Shown here piece by piece: positions 35,393 to 45,063 of a stretch of 64,000 bases of DNA. A model generated the notes under the pieces. It saw only the letters and a list, made by a program, of their open reading frames with translations. It ran no database searches and was not told the DNA's origin. Source of the DNA: Zunongwangia sp. HGR-M22 (lineage in GTDB: Bacteria > Bacteroidota > Bacteroidia > Flavobacteriales > Flavobacteriaceae); contig NZ_CP115159.1 in assembly GCF_027594425.1 (NCBI RefSeq), positions 2,221,001-2,285,000 of the forward strand, read 5' to 3'. Position 1 is the stretch's first letter. Each line of letters begins with the position of its first letter. The position numbers and the translations under genes are program-made.

Positions 35393-35688
35393 AATAAGTG
35401 TTTTTAATGTTCCCTTTGAGCGGCTTAAATCGTTAGTGGGTTGTGCCCTTAATACTCTCTGGCTTAGGCTCAAATAACTTACCGTACTGAATATAAATAG
35501 TAGATTTATTCTATTCCGTTTCTAAAGCTAATGCAGTAAGTGGAACTGTTGATTTCAAGTTAGAACAGTATCTGTTCCAACAATATTATTTCATTCGGTA
35601 AGTAACGATGCCGTTTCCTTTCCGCTCCAAAATTTTGACTTCCGTTTGAGCCAGACTCAAATATTGCTTAATATAAAATTTCATTATC

Positions 35689-36078
35689 ATGGAAACAAAA
35701 ACAAAAAAAGCACCGCTAAATAAGGAGGTTCAAAAGAAATTAACCCAGGAAGCTATGGAAAAACAAAGAACTTCTGAGGCCAAAGCTAGCGGTATGTCGC
35801 AAGAAAAAGAAATAAGTTTCGATGAACGGATTCAAAAATTTGAAAGATTAAAAGGTTTAGCCACGCAACGTGAGCGCTTAACACAAACCTTAACCGAACT
35901 TACTAAATTCAACTACAATCAGGATGGTTCAAGCAGCTTTTTGATTAGAGATGCTCATCATTTAGAATTTAAAACCACTAATTCCAATTTGATCAAGTTA
36001 GTGACCTCGCATTTACAATCCACCCTGGAAAAGCGTAAGGTCGAAATCGAACAACAAATTGTTCAATTCGAACTCTAA
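35689..36078 (+). CDS. Conserved protein of a Bacteroidota mobilizable element (129 aa)
   Basis: A soluble helical protein: a charged, Lys/Gln-rich first 40 residues (METKTKKAPLNKEVQKKLTQ), a helical repeat (RIQKFERLKGLATQRERLTQTLTEL) and a small C-terminal domain. No known domain recognised. It is upstream of ssb and radC-like genes, and similar small proteins accompany Bacteroidota conjugative elements; a role in element maintenance is inference. It has its own terminator downstream. Confidence 0.65.
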   Translation: METKTKKAPLNKEVQKKLTQEAMEKQRTSEAKASGMSQEKEISFDERIQKFERLKGLATQRERLTQTLTELTKFNYNQDGSSSFLIRDAHHLEFKTTNSNLIKLVTSHLQSTLEKRKVEIEQQIVQFEL

Positions 36079-36101
36079 TATCAAAAGTAGTATAGCATCA
36101 G

Positions 36102-36135
36102 AAAGCCTGCTCGTGAGAGCGGGTTTTCTTTTTTA
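36102..36135 (+). terminator. Rho-independent terminator
   Basis: The hairpin AAAGCCTGCTC-GTGA-GAGCGGGTTTTC, with G-T pairs, is followed by a T-run, 24 bases after the 129-residue gene. Confidence 0.75.
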
Positions 36136-36692
36136 ACCTGCTGTATTTTAGGAAAAAAGTTCACTGTAGAAAATCTTGGACAGAAAACTTTTATAGTATA
36201 GAATAATCATATATAAGTAAGAGATGGCATATCTACATAACATACTTGGCTTATCTCTGCTTCATCAAATTTCCATTCTTGCATTTAGTTTCCCTTCCTG
36301 AAGCTTACCGATTCTTCATTTTAGGTTTTTGATTCCCTACCACCCCGTACACTTATTCTTTTTTTGGTCGCAAAACACCAACATTTTGGAATTGAACCGC
36401 ACTGCATAAGCCGCTCCCCTACTCGCTTTTATAAGTCCTTATCAATCCAAAATATTGAAATCGTGTAAGCATCAAAAAAAGATAACAGCTATACGGCGCT
36501 ATGGGAAGTAAATCAAAACAGTTTAATATGAAATCATCAATAACATATCGATCCGGAAGGGAAACTAAAAAAATCAAAAAAAGCTTGCCTGCCGCGGCAG
36601 GAAAAACGCTACCGGATATAATAAGTAAATCAATTTTGTTAATCAATGTGTAACCGTCTGTCTTTAAAGGCAGACCTCTAAAACTTTTAATT
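36136..36692. other. Gene-free stretch with a 14-base GC-rich perfect palindrome
   Basis: About 560 bases without a credible gene upstream of ssb. At 36588-36601 lies CCTGCCGCGGCAGG, a perfect palindrome of a type seen repeated in flavobacterial intergenic regions; here only one full copy is present. No clear promoter for ssb was identified. Confidence 0.5.
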
Positions 36693-37031
36693 ATGAGTAA
36701 TCTAAGAAACAAAGTACAGTTAATCGGAAACGTAGGTCAAGAACCTAGCACCACCAACCTTGATAACGGCAAAAAAGTAGCCCGCTTATCATTGGCGACC
36801 AATGAGAACTACAAAAACAATAAAGGCGAAAAGGTACAGGCGACCTCCTGGCATACCGTGGTGGCTTGGGGAAAGACTGCTGAAATCATTGAAAATTATG
36901 TAAGCAAAGGCAAAGAAATTGCCGTAGAGGGAAAATTAACTTCTCGTTCCTATGAGGATAAAGAAGGGGTAAAAAGATATGTTACCGAAGTGCTAGCTTC
37001 TGAAATCCTACTATTAGGTGGTAACGATTAA
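36693..37031 (+). CDS. ssb: Single-stranded DNA-binding protein
   Basis: 112 residues. The OB-fold start LRNKVQLIGNVGQEP, ARLSLATNENYKN, TSWHTVVAWGKTAEI and KEIAVEGKLTSRSYED follow the SSB pattern exactly. It lacks the acidic C-terminal tail that binds partner proteins in chromosomal SSB (it ends LLLGGND), as often in SSBs of mobile elements. It protects single strands during transfer or replication of the element. Confidence 0.93.
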   Translation: MSNLRNKVQLIGNVGQEPSTTNLDNGKKVARLSLATNENYKNNKGEKVQATSWHTVVAWGKTAEIIENYVSKGKEIAVEGKLTSRSYEDKEGVKRYVTEVLASEILLLGGND

Positions 37032-37041
37032 AAATGGTAAA

Positions 37042-37079
37042 CAAGGAGCGAAAATCCTTTCGCTTCCTTGTTTTTTTTT
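37042..37079 (+). terminator. Rho-independent terminator of ssb
   Basis: CAAGGAGCGAAA/TTTCGCTTCCTTG with one bulged T, followed by nine T. Confidence 0.85.
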
Positions 37080-37186
37080 GAGATGATCTTAGCCTAAAGT
37101 TTAGGCCTTATAAATCTAGTGAAAATTGAATTAAAAAGGGGCGTAACCGAATAGAATTAACACCCCCTAATTTAAACCTTATTATT

Positions 37187-37630
37187 ATGAAAGTTAATCA
37201 AATAAAATTATGCTACAAAGAACGCATCAATATTTCTAAATGTCCAAAAATCTGTTGTTCTCAGGATGCTGCCAACCTGTATTATCAAAATTGGGATAAA
37301 AACGAAATTCAGTTACAGGAATGTTTTAAAGTAATGTTACTGAATAATTCCAATATCGTAAAAGGGATTTGTCAGATTTCTTCTGGAGGAATTACCACGA
37401 CCTTAGTAGATTTACGAATTATGTTCGCGCTAATCCTTAAAAGCTTATCCACGGCCATCATTGTTTGCCACAATCATCCCTCTGGGAAATTAGAGGCCAG
37501 TCATCATGATAAAAACCTGACCTCAAAGATTCAGAAAGCCTGTGATTTTCTAGATATTAAATTACTCGATCATATCATTATGACTGGAGAAGGTAATTAT
37601 CTGAGTTTTGCCGATGAAGGTCTCCTTTAA
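37187..37630 (+). CDS. JAB-domain RadC-like protein
   Basis: 147 residues corresponding to the MPN/JAB part of RadC without the N-terminal UPF0758 helix-hairpin-helix. The JAMM zinc motif is seen as HNHPSGKLEASHHD, with Glu upstream. Such short RadC proteins are standard cargo of Bacteroidota mobile elements and prophages. A metalloprotease-like or DNA-related role is proposed for the family but not settled. Confidence 0.88.
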   Translation: MKVNQIKLCYKERINISKCPKICCSQDAANLYYQNWDKNEIQLQECFKVMLLNNSNIVKGICQISSGGITTTLVDLRIMFALILKSLSTAIIVCHNHPSGKLEASHHDKNLTSKIQKACDFLDIKLLDHIIMTGEGNYLSFADEGLL

Positions 37631-37640
37631 GATTGGCATC

Positions 37641-37838
37641 ATGATCTATTTGAATTATACCAACCTTGATAAGCAAACACAGGAACGTTTGCTTTCGATG
37701 TCTAAAAAAGAAGTTGAAAATCTCTTCGGAAACCAATTAAAGAACTATGCCCAACAACAGGATGTCAATTACGATACCTTGTTGGAAGAGGAAGCCATAC
37801 GAAATCTATACAATTATGATTTTGTATTCAATATGTGA
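37641..37838 (+). CDS. Small conserved mobile-element protein (65 aa)
   Basis: Starts at ATG 37641, ten bases after the radC-like stop; an alternative start overlapping that gene (37608) would add residues with no support. The sequence MIYLNYTNLDKQTQERLLSMSKK is acidic-helical and ends YNYDFVFNM. No domain recognised. The spacing implies co-transcription with the radC-like gene; a terminator follows. Confidence 0.65.
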   Translation: MIYLNYTNLDKQTQERLLSMSKKEVENLFGNQLKNYAQQQDVNYDTLLEEEAIRNLYNYDFVFNM

Positions 37839-37857
37839 CCACTAAACAACACCAAAC

Positions 37858-37886
37858 AAGCCCTTATTAAATGAGGGCTTTTTCTT
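37858..37886 (+). terminator. Rho-independent terminator
   Basis: AAGCCCTTAT/ATGAGGGCTT with a short loop (one mismatch), then a T-rich tail. It separates the ssb/radC-type genes from the mobilization operon. Confidence 0.8.
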
Positions 37887-37996
37887 TTGCCTATTTCGTT
37901 TAAATCGTATCTTTAGATTATTGATTAATAACACTTTGGTCATTACTTTTTTTGATTTGACTTTCCTTAAATGACCAATCCATAAACTAATAAAGG

Positions 37997-38064
37997 CATT
38001 CTCACCAATCCCTATAGCTATCGGGATTGGTGAGAATGTCTGGAAATTTGGGTCCCTGCGGGAC
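37997..38064 (+). other. Candidate oriT: 16-base inverted repeat upstream of MobA
   Basis: CATTCTCACCAATCCC (37997-38012) and its exact complement GGGATTGGTGAGAATG (38023-38038) enclose ATAGCTAT. A second hairpin GTCCC-TGC-GGGAC follows at 38052-38064. The block lies about 200 bases before the relaxosome gene MobA, where oriT of Bacteroidota mobilizable elements is normally found. No T-run follows, so it is not a simple terminator. The nick site is not identified. Confidence 0.5.
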
Positions 38065-38234
38065 GGAAATTGGAAGAGCAAGAGGGTGACACGCAAAGCG
38101 GTGTCTCGGCTGTCAATTTCTATGTAAACCACTAAAAATCAGATATTTAAATATATTTTATTTATACTGATTTTCAGGACTTTGCAGCAAAACCTCTGGA
38201 ACCCATTGTAAACAGGCATTTTTTTGCAGCAAAA

Positions 38235-38810
38235 ATGAAGAAATTTTCAACATACGGCTTTTCAGGGATCAATATCAAGAAAGATATTGCCGAGCGTTTT
38301 AGGGCATTTTCCAAGGACATTTCCAAATCGCATTCGGAAACCCTCGAGGCAATGTTGAACTTCTTCAAATGGAATAATCTTGACCCTAATGATAATCTTG
38401 GCGTACAAACGGATGCAACAAAAAAAAGGATTAATGCCCTGATTGCTATTGTACGGAATATTGAAAAGCAACAGACCCTGCCGACCAAGGCGATGCTGGA
38501 CACGCTATTTCAGGAAATAAACAAGGTAGACCAGGAAGAAAAAGAAGCGGAACAGTTTGATTTTGGAACACCGGAACCTCTTTCGAGGGATAGCGAATTG
38601 GAGCATTACAAAAAACGCTATGACCAGATGCAACAAGAACTGAGCACCTACCGAAATAACACGAAAAACCTACTGGAACATTTAACCTATGTGAAGGGAA
38701 CTTTTGGGAAGGGATATTATAAGCTGAATATGAATACAGAAGAATTAGAAGAACTTCAAGAAGAACTCGACAATGTACATCACCATCACCGCTCAGAAAG
38801 TGCAGGGTAA
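38235..38810 (+). CDS. mobA: MobA-type relaxosome accessory protein (BfmA/BtgA family)
   Basis: 191 residues. The N-terminus KFSTYGFSGINIKKDIAERFRAFSK is the ribbon-helix-helix-like DNA-binding part of the BfmA/BtgA mobilization proteins. A coiled-coil follows (about 115-180). It would bind oriT and recruit the relaxase. Its last 38 bases overlap the relaxase gene, which is read in another frame, showing translational coupling. Base composition is higher in GC than that of the core genes. Confidence 0.82.
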   Translation: MKKFSTYGFSGINIKKDIAERFRAFSKDISKSHSETLEAMLNFFKWNNLDPNDNLGVQTDATKKRINALIAIVRNIEKQQTLPTKAMLDTLFQEINKVDQEEKEAEQFDFGTPEPLSRDSELEHYKKRYDQMQQELSTYRNNTKNLLEHLTYVKGTFGKGYYKLNMNTEELEELQEELDNVHHHHRSESAG

Positions 38811-39807
38811 TTATGCGCAAAGTGCTGCCGATTTTGTAGATTACCTGGAAAAGGAAAATGAAGGCAAACCGCTTCCCGAACTGGAGCATTTTTTTGATCA
38901 GCAGCACGATGAAATAACTGCCGAAGAAGTCATCCGGGAAATTGATGACAATACGGCCAAACTTAAAAATAAAGAACCCAAGTTCTATTCGATTACCCTA
39001 AATCCAAGCGGTCGGGAACTTAAAAGTATTCAGGATTCCCCGGAAGCCCTCAAACGCTATACCCGGGAAGCAATGAAGGAATACGCCAGGTCTTTTCACC
39101 GGGAAATCGATGGTCGCCCAGTGGCTATTACGGATATTAAATATTACGCCAAGGTAGAACGCCAGCGCACCTTTAAGGGGACCGATAAGCAGGTTCGGGA
39201 AAATCAGCCCTATGCAACGAGGATTTTGGCATTGAAAAATGATATCCGAAGTATCAACCGGGGGGAGCGTGTTGGGAATATTAAGACACTTCAAAGGGAA
39301 ATCCAACGGCTGGAAGCAGCAGCCCCCCATCAATTGAACGGAAAACGGATCGTGCAGGGAATGGCCAAGCCGGGACCGCAAAGCCACATCCATATCATTG
39401 TGAGCCGAAAGGATGCGTCCAACCGCTACAGCCTTTCCCCGGGAAGTAAGCACAAAGCCTCGGAAGTAGAAATGCACGGCAAGATGGTTAGACGAGGTTT
39501 TGACCGTAATGCTTTTATCAAAAATTCAGAGAAAACCTTTGATCAACTATTCCGTTATAAACGAAATTATGTGGAAAGCTATACTGCCCGAAAAACGTTT
39601 CTTAAAGATCCGAAATTGTATTTTGCTAACATCACCAAGCTCCCGGCCAATGAAAAGGCAATGGCGTTTAAATTATTACAACAATCAGGAGTGAATACAG
39701 CGGTATTAAATATCCCTACAAATAAATTTCAGCTGGCTACAAAAGCCCTGAATCAATTGAAAAAAGGGGTAGGCAAGGCTATTGAATCAGGATCGATCGG
39801 GATATGA
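38773..39807 (+). CDS. mobB: MobB-type relaxase (DUF5712/BtgB-like)
   Basis: 344 residues. The start MYITITAQKVQGNYAQSAADFVDYLEKEN fits the Bacteroidota MobB/BtgB relaxases. The metal-binding region is visible in PGPQSHIHIIVSRKD (His-x-His, residue about 205), followed by NRYSLSPGS. It would nick oriT and pilot the strand during transfer. It is in one operon with MobA and the coupling protein, overlapping each (38 and 4 bases). It appears intact. Confidence 0.85.
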   Translation: MYITITAQKVQGNYAQSAADFVDYLEKENEGKPLPELEHFFDQQHDEITAEEVIREIDDNTAKLKNKEPKFYSITLNPSGRELKSIQDSPEALKRYTREAMKEYARSFHREIDGRPVAITDIKYYAKVERQRTFKGTDKQVRENQPYATRILALKNDIRSINRGERVGNIKTLQREIQRLEAAAPHQLNGKRIVQGMAKPGPQSHIHIIVSRKDASNRYSLSPGSKHKASEVEMHGKMVRRGFDRNAFIKNSEKTFDQLFRYKRNYVESYTARKTFLKDPKLYFANITKLPANEKAMAFKLLQQSGVNTAVLNIPTNKFQLATKALNQLKKGVGKAIESGSIGI

Positions 39808-41240
39808 ACTGGCAATGGGAACATATTACCCTCTATATCATCGTCCCGGCTTTGTTCCTGGGTGCGGTGGTATACGGACTGTTTTTCGCGGAACGCAAAG
39901 CGCCAGGGGATAAAAAATACCATGTGCGTTTTCAGTTGAGTAATGGACATTTTAAAGCGGATAATATCCGCCGGGGTGCCTCAATCATAGGATCAGCGGG
40001 AAGTGGAAAAACCGAAAGTGTGATCTATAACTTCTTGCAGCATTTTAGCCAAAATGATTTTTGTGGGGTGATCCACGATTATAAAGATTTTGAACTCACA
40101 GAAATGGCCTATCCCCTATTCAAAAATAAAAACTTGAACTTCTATACCATCGCTTTTGATCAGATCCATTACCGGGTCAATCCCATTGCCCCAAAATACC
40201 TGCCCAATGAGGAAAGTGTGAATGAGGTTTCCCGGGTATTGATGGAAAACCTGTTGGAACAAAACCTATCGGCAAATACCGGTAGTAATAAGTTTTTTTC
40301 GGATGCCGTGGAAGGATTATTGAGTGGGATGATCTGGAAGATGAAAACCGCTTATCCTGATTGCTGCACCCTGCCCCACATTATTGCCCTGTTTCAAGTG
40401 GTCAGTACTAAAAAGCTGGTCGCCTTTTTACAATCAGATCTTACGGCGCGCAGTATGGCCAGCGCGTTTATCAATGGGATCGAATCAGAAAAACAGACCG
40501 CCGGAGTGAAAAGTACCCTCGCCAATGCCTTTAAAAAGATCAGCTCACAAAAACTGTTCTATGTCCTTTGCAAAGATGAAGTGCCACTGGATATCAACCA
40601 CCCGGAACATCCGGCGATAGTCGCTTTGGTCAACCATCCAAAATACGATGGGGCTTATTCCCCCGTCATTGCAATGATAATTCATACCATTATCAAACAG
40701 ATGAGTATCCGGGAACGTAAAGCTTCTTTTTTACTCCTGGAAGAAGCACCGACCCTAAAACTTCCCAATATGCACCGGATCCCGGCTACGCTGCGCAGTT
40801 ATGATATCAGTACCGTTTACGTGATGCAGGACAAGGTTCAGAACGATCTGCTATACGGGGATAAAGCGAGTAAGGCGATTTTGAGCAACCTGTCCTACCA
40901 ATTTTTTGGAAAGGTGAATGATCCCGATACGGCCAAATATCATGAACGCTTTTTTGAGATCATCAAAACCCCTACCAAGAGCGTCAGTAAAAGCAGTGGT
41001 TTTAGTTACGAAAGCAGGATTACCAAAGGGGAAAAAGAAGTATCCAAACGGAGGGCTGATGCGTTTTTTCGATTGAAACAAGGGGAATTTGTGGCCTTTG
41101 CCGATGGGAAGGATAAAAAGGTACGGTTTAAACTTCAAGATATTCAAAGGGAAATGCCCATTTCTAAGGCGAACATTACCCAAGAAGATTTACTGTTCCA
41201 TCAACAACAGGTTTATACAGATATCTACAAAATTATATAA
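39804..41240 (+). CDS. VirD4/TraG-type conjugative coupling protein
   Basis: 478 residues. Two N-terminal membrane segments are suggested by LYIIVPALFLGAVVYGLFF (8-27). Walker A is GSAGSGKTES near residue 68 and a Walker B-like LLLEEAPTLKLP near 313. The protein is a short TraD/TraG-like DNA translocase that hands the relaxase-DNA complex to a type IV secretion channel. No channel genes are present here, so the element is mobilizable, not self-transmissible. The last 110 residues are duplicated in truncated form at 50374-50709. Confidence 0.9.
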   Translation: MNWQWEHITLYIIVPALFLGAVVYGLFFAERKAPGDKKYHVRFQLSNGHFKADNIRRGASIIGSAGSGKTESVIYNFLQHFSQNDFCGVIHDYKDFELTEMAYPLFKNKNLNFYTIAFDQIHYRVNPIAPKYLPNEESVNEVSRVLMENLLEQNLSANTGSNKFFSDAVEGLLSGMIWKMKTAYPDCCTLPHIIALFQVVSTKKLVAFLQSDLTARSMASAFINGIESEKQTAGVKSTLANAFKKISSQKLFYVLCKDEVPLDINHPEHPAIVALVNHPKYDGAYSPVIAMIIHTIIKQMSIRERKASFLLLEEAPTLKLPNMHRIPATLRSYDISTVYVMQDKVQNDLLYGDKASKAILSNLSYQFFGKVNDPDTAKYHERFFEIIKTPTKSVSKSSGFSYESRITKGEKEVSKRRADAFFRLKQGEFVAFADGKDKKVRFKLQDIQREMPISKANITQEDLLFHQQQVYTDIYKII

Positions 41241-41493
41241 GGAATCAAATGAAAGAATATTCTTGTGAGTATAGATCTTTTTAATCATAAATTGCTATCA
41301 AAAAACGCTAAAACTATGAGTTATTTTATTGTTGGTCATTCAACCCTATTATTCGTTATCAATTGCCTGTTTATAAAAAATTGTTTTTCATACATTTATA
41401 TGCACAAAAGGATATAAACTAAAAATTCCTTAAACTTATTCATGTCACTATATTTATAGATATTCATGGAGGTGAGTAAAGTATGCAATGATT

Positions 41494-42507
41494 CTATTTC
41501 ATTCCTAATAACTTAAAAAGTTCTCTCCTGAACAATAACTGGTTAGCAAAAAATTGATTGAAACAAAAACTTTTTTGAAGCTCCCATAACCAATGGATCA
41601 GAGCATTTGAAGAAGAATTATCTGGTGGAGAAACTGTAGTTTCTTTTTGTTCTTTATGATACTTTTCAGCCATAAATATATCTTCCCTACCTTCTACATT
41701 ATGAAAGCATAATCCCCCTTTTTTGCTATAAAATTCGGCTTTAATTAACGCTTCTTCACCTATGGGCATATTCCAACAGGCCATCAATTTTATAAGACAT
41801 CCTTCAATTGTCAGTATTTCAATACTTGCAAGATCTTCAGCACGTTCCTCTCCATTTTTTAAAAAACTACCCTGAGAAAAATTTTTAAAATCAATAGTAT
41901 CAATAGCGGGATATCCTACAGCATATAATCCTACTTCCAATAAATCGATGCACATATGAGAGATAACCCCAGTGCCTCGAACTTTATTTTTATAGAACCA
42001 CTGATCGTCAGGCCCATCGCTTTTATAGCACTTCAGATCGATAAACCTTACCTTTCCTACTTCCTCATTCTTTAAACGTTCGTATATATCCTGAAAAGCT
42101 CGACTATATCGATAGGGAGAATTGCAAAAAATCAATCGATTTTTTAACCTTGCCATTTCAATAATTTGATTAGCTAATTCACTATCTCTTAAAATGGGCC
42201 TGAACTGGAAGATAGGCAAATGATGTTCAAGAGCTTTTTTGGTATACGCGGCCAACTCTGTTTCTCTAGGAAAATATCCCATAATAATACCGTCCAGATT
42301 TTCTTTCCATAGTTTCTTATCTGTGGCTAGAGATCTAGTAGTGCAAAACAGCGTGGCCAATTCAGCATTCCAGTAAGATTTTGTATGTACAAAAATAGCT
42401 CGAATTGGTCTTCCTATAGCTTCTTGTAGATCAAGAAAATACTTGGAATTTATGGTATTATAGGGGTCTATTATCCCCAAGGATATTTCACGGGAATTTT
42501 TACACAA
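41494..42507 (-). CDS. Gfo/Idh/MocA-family oxidoreductase
   Basis: 337 residues. The N-terminal Rossmann part is somewhat degenerate (ISLGIIDPYNTINSKYF); the typical EKP motif reads EHHLPIFQFRP (about 93-103). The second-domain strand GKVRFIDLKCYK, then RGTGVISHMCIDLLE (Gly-x-x-x-x-x-His-x-x-Asp), is characteristic. It probably oxidises or reduces a sugar or inositol derivative with NAD(P). It lies outside the mobilization operon, in cargo between the two coupling-protein copies. Confidence 0.82.
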   Translation of the reverse strand: MCKNSREISLGIIDPYNTINSKYFLDLQEAIGRPIRAIFVHTKSYWNAELATLFCTTRSLATDKKLWKENLDGIIMGYFPRETELAAYTKKALEHHLPIFQFRPILRDSELANQIIEMARLKNRLIFCNSPYRYSRAFQDIYERLKNEEVGKVRFIDLKCYKSDGPDDQWFYKNKVRGTGVISHMCIDLLEVGLYAVGYPAIDTIDFKNFSQGSFLKNGEERAEDLASIEILTIEGCLIKLMACWNMPIGEEALIKAEFYSKKGGLCFHNVEGREDIFMAEKYHKEQKETTVSPPDNSSSNALIHWLWELQKSFCFNQFFANQLLFRRELFKLLGMK

Positions 42508-42630
42508 AATACAATTAAATTTAAAACAGTGTTTTTTATAAATTCAAAAGTAAATGGTGAAGAGAGGATCTAGAACTTACTGCGCCATTGTATGCCAATA
42601 TTATTAGAAATATAAGGGATTTTATTATTT

Positions 42631-43086
42631 TCATTCTGAGAAAAAGAAATATTCAAAACATAAAGCAATATTTGTCCCATATACTAAATGGGCTAATATT
42701 AAATGAAAGAAAAAACCTTTAAAATAAATATTGGGAATAGGAAAATCCTTAAATAATAAACATGCCCAACCGGCGACACCCGCTACCGATAAAATAAAAC
42801 CGTAAAAAACCCCATTCGCCAATACATGGTTGAAATCGCAATATTGAATCCCCTGGTAAAATAGATAACTAAAGACTAATCCTATGAGATAATGCAGAAT
42901 CCATCCTATTAATTTTTGCTCGCCCAATGTTCTCAAGAATGAAAATCTGGAAGTAACTAATATGTGGTTCAGAAGATCAGGTTCCTTGAATTGGTAATTT
43001 GTTATAAAGGCATATATATAACTAAAAATAGTCATCAGTGTTGTCCCAATGATACCAAATAATACTATATATATTGTTATGATCAT
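42631..43086 (-). CDS. Integral membrane protein, four predicted helices
   Basis: 151 residues with hydrophobic segments at about 4-28, 62-82, 90-112 and 122-142. Conserved-looking polar points are GWILHYLIGLVFS and LILAHLVYG, with a His in each of two helices. I do not recognise a named family. It is on the same strand as the oxidoreductase gene, 120 bases upstream of it. Function unknown. Confidence 0.7.
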   Translation of the reverse strand: MIITIYIVLFGIIGTTLMTIFSYIYAFITNYQFKEPDLLNHILVTSRFSFLRTLGEQKLIGWILHYLIGLVFSYLFYQGIQYCDFNHVLANGVFYGFILSVAGVAGWACLLFKDFPIPNIYFKGFFFHLILAHLVYGTNIALCFEYFFFSE

Positions 43087-43138
43087 AAGAACATAATTTT
43101 TTATTTCTCAGATAGACTTTTAAATTATATTGAAGAAA

Positions 43139-43185
43139 CCACCTCCCTAAACTGTTTATTGTGAACTCAAAATAAAGGGAGGTGG
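43139..43185. terminator. Inverted repeat, possible terminator
   Basis: Perfect arms CCACCTCCCT/AGGGAGGTGG with a 27-base loop, upstream of the membrane protein and downstream of the 126-residue frame on the minus strand. No long T-run on either side. Confidence 0.4.
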
Positions 43186-43287
43186 CTATAATTCCGGTTT
43201 CAAGACCGTAATCCCAACTTTCTAAAATGACGCTAGCCCAATATCTAACGCTAAAGATTATTATTACTAATAATAACCTCCCAAAAA

Positions 43288-43668
43288 CTACAATTCAGAC
43301 AAGATTGATTTCAATTCAAACTGATGCCTAAGCAGTACATTTCTGAACGATGGTTCTGAAATTTTACGGAGCATATCATTTACAAAAGTAAGATTTGAAT
43401 TTTCCTTCTCTATAAAATTAAAATCAATGTTTAGACTATTTTCCTTAGCTTTTATAACGGTTAAGTTTCGAAAAACTTCTTTTTTGAGTCTTATAAAATA
43501 CTTTTCAATTTTCCATAATCGTATTAAACTATAATACTCCTGAAAGATTTCAAAAACCAATAATATAAATTTACTCTTGGATTCAAGAAACCGTAATAAA
43601 AGTCGCTTACGGTACCTATCCATACTCTTCCTGTAACAAAACAAATAGGTATTATATTGCAAAGACAT
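43288..43668 (-). CDS. Hypothetical protein (126 aa or 111 aa)
   Basis: A highly basic, helical protein with Phe/Leu-rich segments (LLRFLESKSKFILLVFEIFQEY). The start could be ATG 43668 or ATG 43623 (MDRYRKRLLLR). It has no recognised domain. Coding is supported only by length and the absence of a better frame. Confidence 0.45.
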   Translation of the reverse strand: MSLQYNTYLFCYRKSMDRYRKRLLLRFLESKSKFILLVFEIFQEYYSLIRLWKIEKYFIRLKKEVFRNLTVIKAKENSLNIDFNFIEKENSNLTFVNDMLRKISEPSFRNVLLRHQFELKSILSEL

Positions 43669-44043
43669 TTTTTACTTCTTGTAGTAAAAGAAGAAAAATA
43701 TTCTTTTTGCTGGCCGAATTTTGATACATACTCTGAATGGAAATTTGATTACTTACGAATTTATAAGGACAGGATGAATCATGTGGCGCATTCATCATTT
43801 TTAGAACGTTCTTAACATTTCATAATTTTTCATTAACAATTCCTCTGTATTGTAGATGAAAAGCAAATCTTATCGTTTTTAGAGGTTAAGAATAATATAG
43901 ACTTTCATTCTAAGAAAATATCCAATGCAAAAAAACACCTACTTTTAACCCATCTAATAAAACTTTTAAAAAAGATTTTTTAGTATTTAATTAAGATTTG
44001 TTCGCGAAAGATGATGTATAAAAGATAAATCCCTAATAGTGTA
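43669..44043. other. Intergenic stretch, nothing recognised
   Basis: About 375 AT-rich bases downstream of the AraC pair. One short inverted repeat, GATGAAT/ATTCATC near 43775-43798, is present. No gene, no promoter of the consensus type. Confidence 0.4.
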
Positions 44044-45063
44044 TCAGGACAAACGATTCAGCTTACGGAATTCCATCGGGGACAACTCATATTTCTCTTT
44101 AAAAATTCTGGAAAAATAGCTATAGCTCTTTATGCCTATTCTATTTGAAATTTCACTAATGCTAAGATCGGTATTAAGCAATAACGTTTTCATCATTTTC
44201 AATCTTGTCTGCTTCAAATAAGTATGAACACTTGTATCAAATAAAACCTGGAAACCATATTGAAGCTTATTTTTATTTAAGCCTGCATAGCGACTTAATT
44301 CTTCCAGATCAGGTCCCTTTGATATATGATCTTCGATATAATTAGCCGCCTTTCTAATAGACCTCACTTCATAATGCGTCAAAATTCGTTGCTCCGTTTC
44401 TGTTTTCAGTTCATCTTCATATTTCTCTAATTCATAAGTAAGCATTTTCATTGTTAAGGCTTCAAGAAAAATCCTACGGATAAAATTATTTCGCTTAAAT
44501 TCCTGGATCTCCCGAAATAAATCTGCTATTTTAAGAGAATAAAAACCCTTATGATAAAATTCTTTCTGGGCTTTCACATCCAAAAAAACCTCCTTCAATT
44601 TATATCCTATACCTTCTAACTCACAATTAATCTTATCAATAAAATTTTCCCGGTCAATTTCAATACTGATCATAGAAAGTTGTTCTTCTTCTGAAAATTG
44701 TAAAATATGCCCTTTATCTTGGACATTTGCCACAATTCCATGTTGATACTGCTCTATAGAGTGTTTTTCTTTATTGCCTTCAAATCGATGCACCATATTT
44801 CCTTTTAACATATAAAGAAATTTAAGCGGATGAATCTTATCTACTACAAATTGTATTTCTGTTTTCGCTTTGAAAACACAATCATAATGAATAAATCCAA
44901 AACCATTCTTAAAATTAATCCCAGAAATACTTCCTTCCCCCAAGGCTTCTGGAATATCTAAACGAACCTGCTTACAATTCTCTGAAACCGGCTGTGAAAT
45001 GGCTCTTCCTATATCCTTTATTACTTCGTCTATTGGTATGGAATTAACTTCAATTATATTCAT
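44044..45063 (-). CDS. AraC-family transcriptional regulator (second of tandem pair)
   Basis: 339 residues. The C-terminal 100 contain the double HTH (LEELSRYAGLNKNKLQYGF and LSISEISNRIGIKSYSYFSRIFKEKYELSP). The N-terminal 220 residues are a cupin-like sensor of the type seen in FlavobacteriaceaeAraC proteins (HGIVANVQDKGHILQF). Its start overlaps the stop of the upstream paralogue (ATGA, 45060-45063). The two share layout and many motifs, so they arose by tandem duplication and may form heterodimers. Target genes unknown. Confidence 0.88.
   Translation of the reverse strand: MNIIEVNSIPIDEVIKDIGRAISQPVSENCKQVRLDIPEALGEGSISGINFKNGFGFIHYDCVFKAKTEIQFVVDKIHPLKFLYMLKGNMVHRFEGNKEKHSIEQYQHGIVANVQDKGHILQFSEEEQLSMISIEIDRENFIDKINCELEGIGYKLKEVFLDVKAQKEFYHKGFYSLKIADLFREIQEFKRNNFIRRIFLEALTMKMLTYELEKYEDELKTETEQRILTHYEVRSIRKAANYIEDHISKGPDLEELSRYAGLNKNKLQYGFQVLFDTSVHTYLKQTRLKMMKTLLLNTDLSISEISNRIGIKSYSYFSRIFKEKYELSPMEFRKLNRLS

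Noticed and set aside
36419-36712. 97-residue reverse frame upstream of ssb
   Set aside because: Overlaps the ssb start, has no homology features and spans a palindrome.
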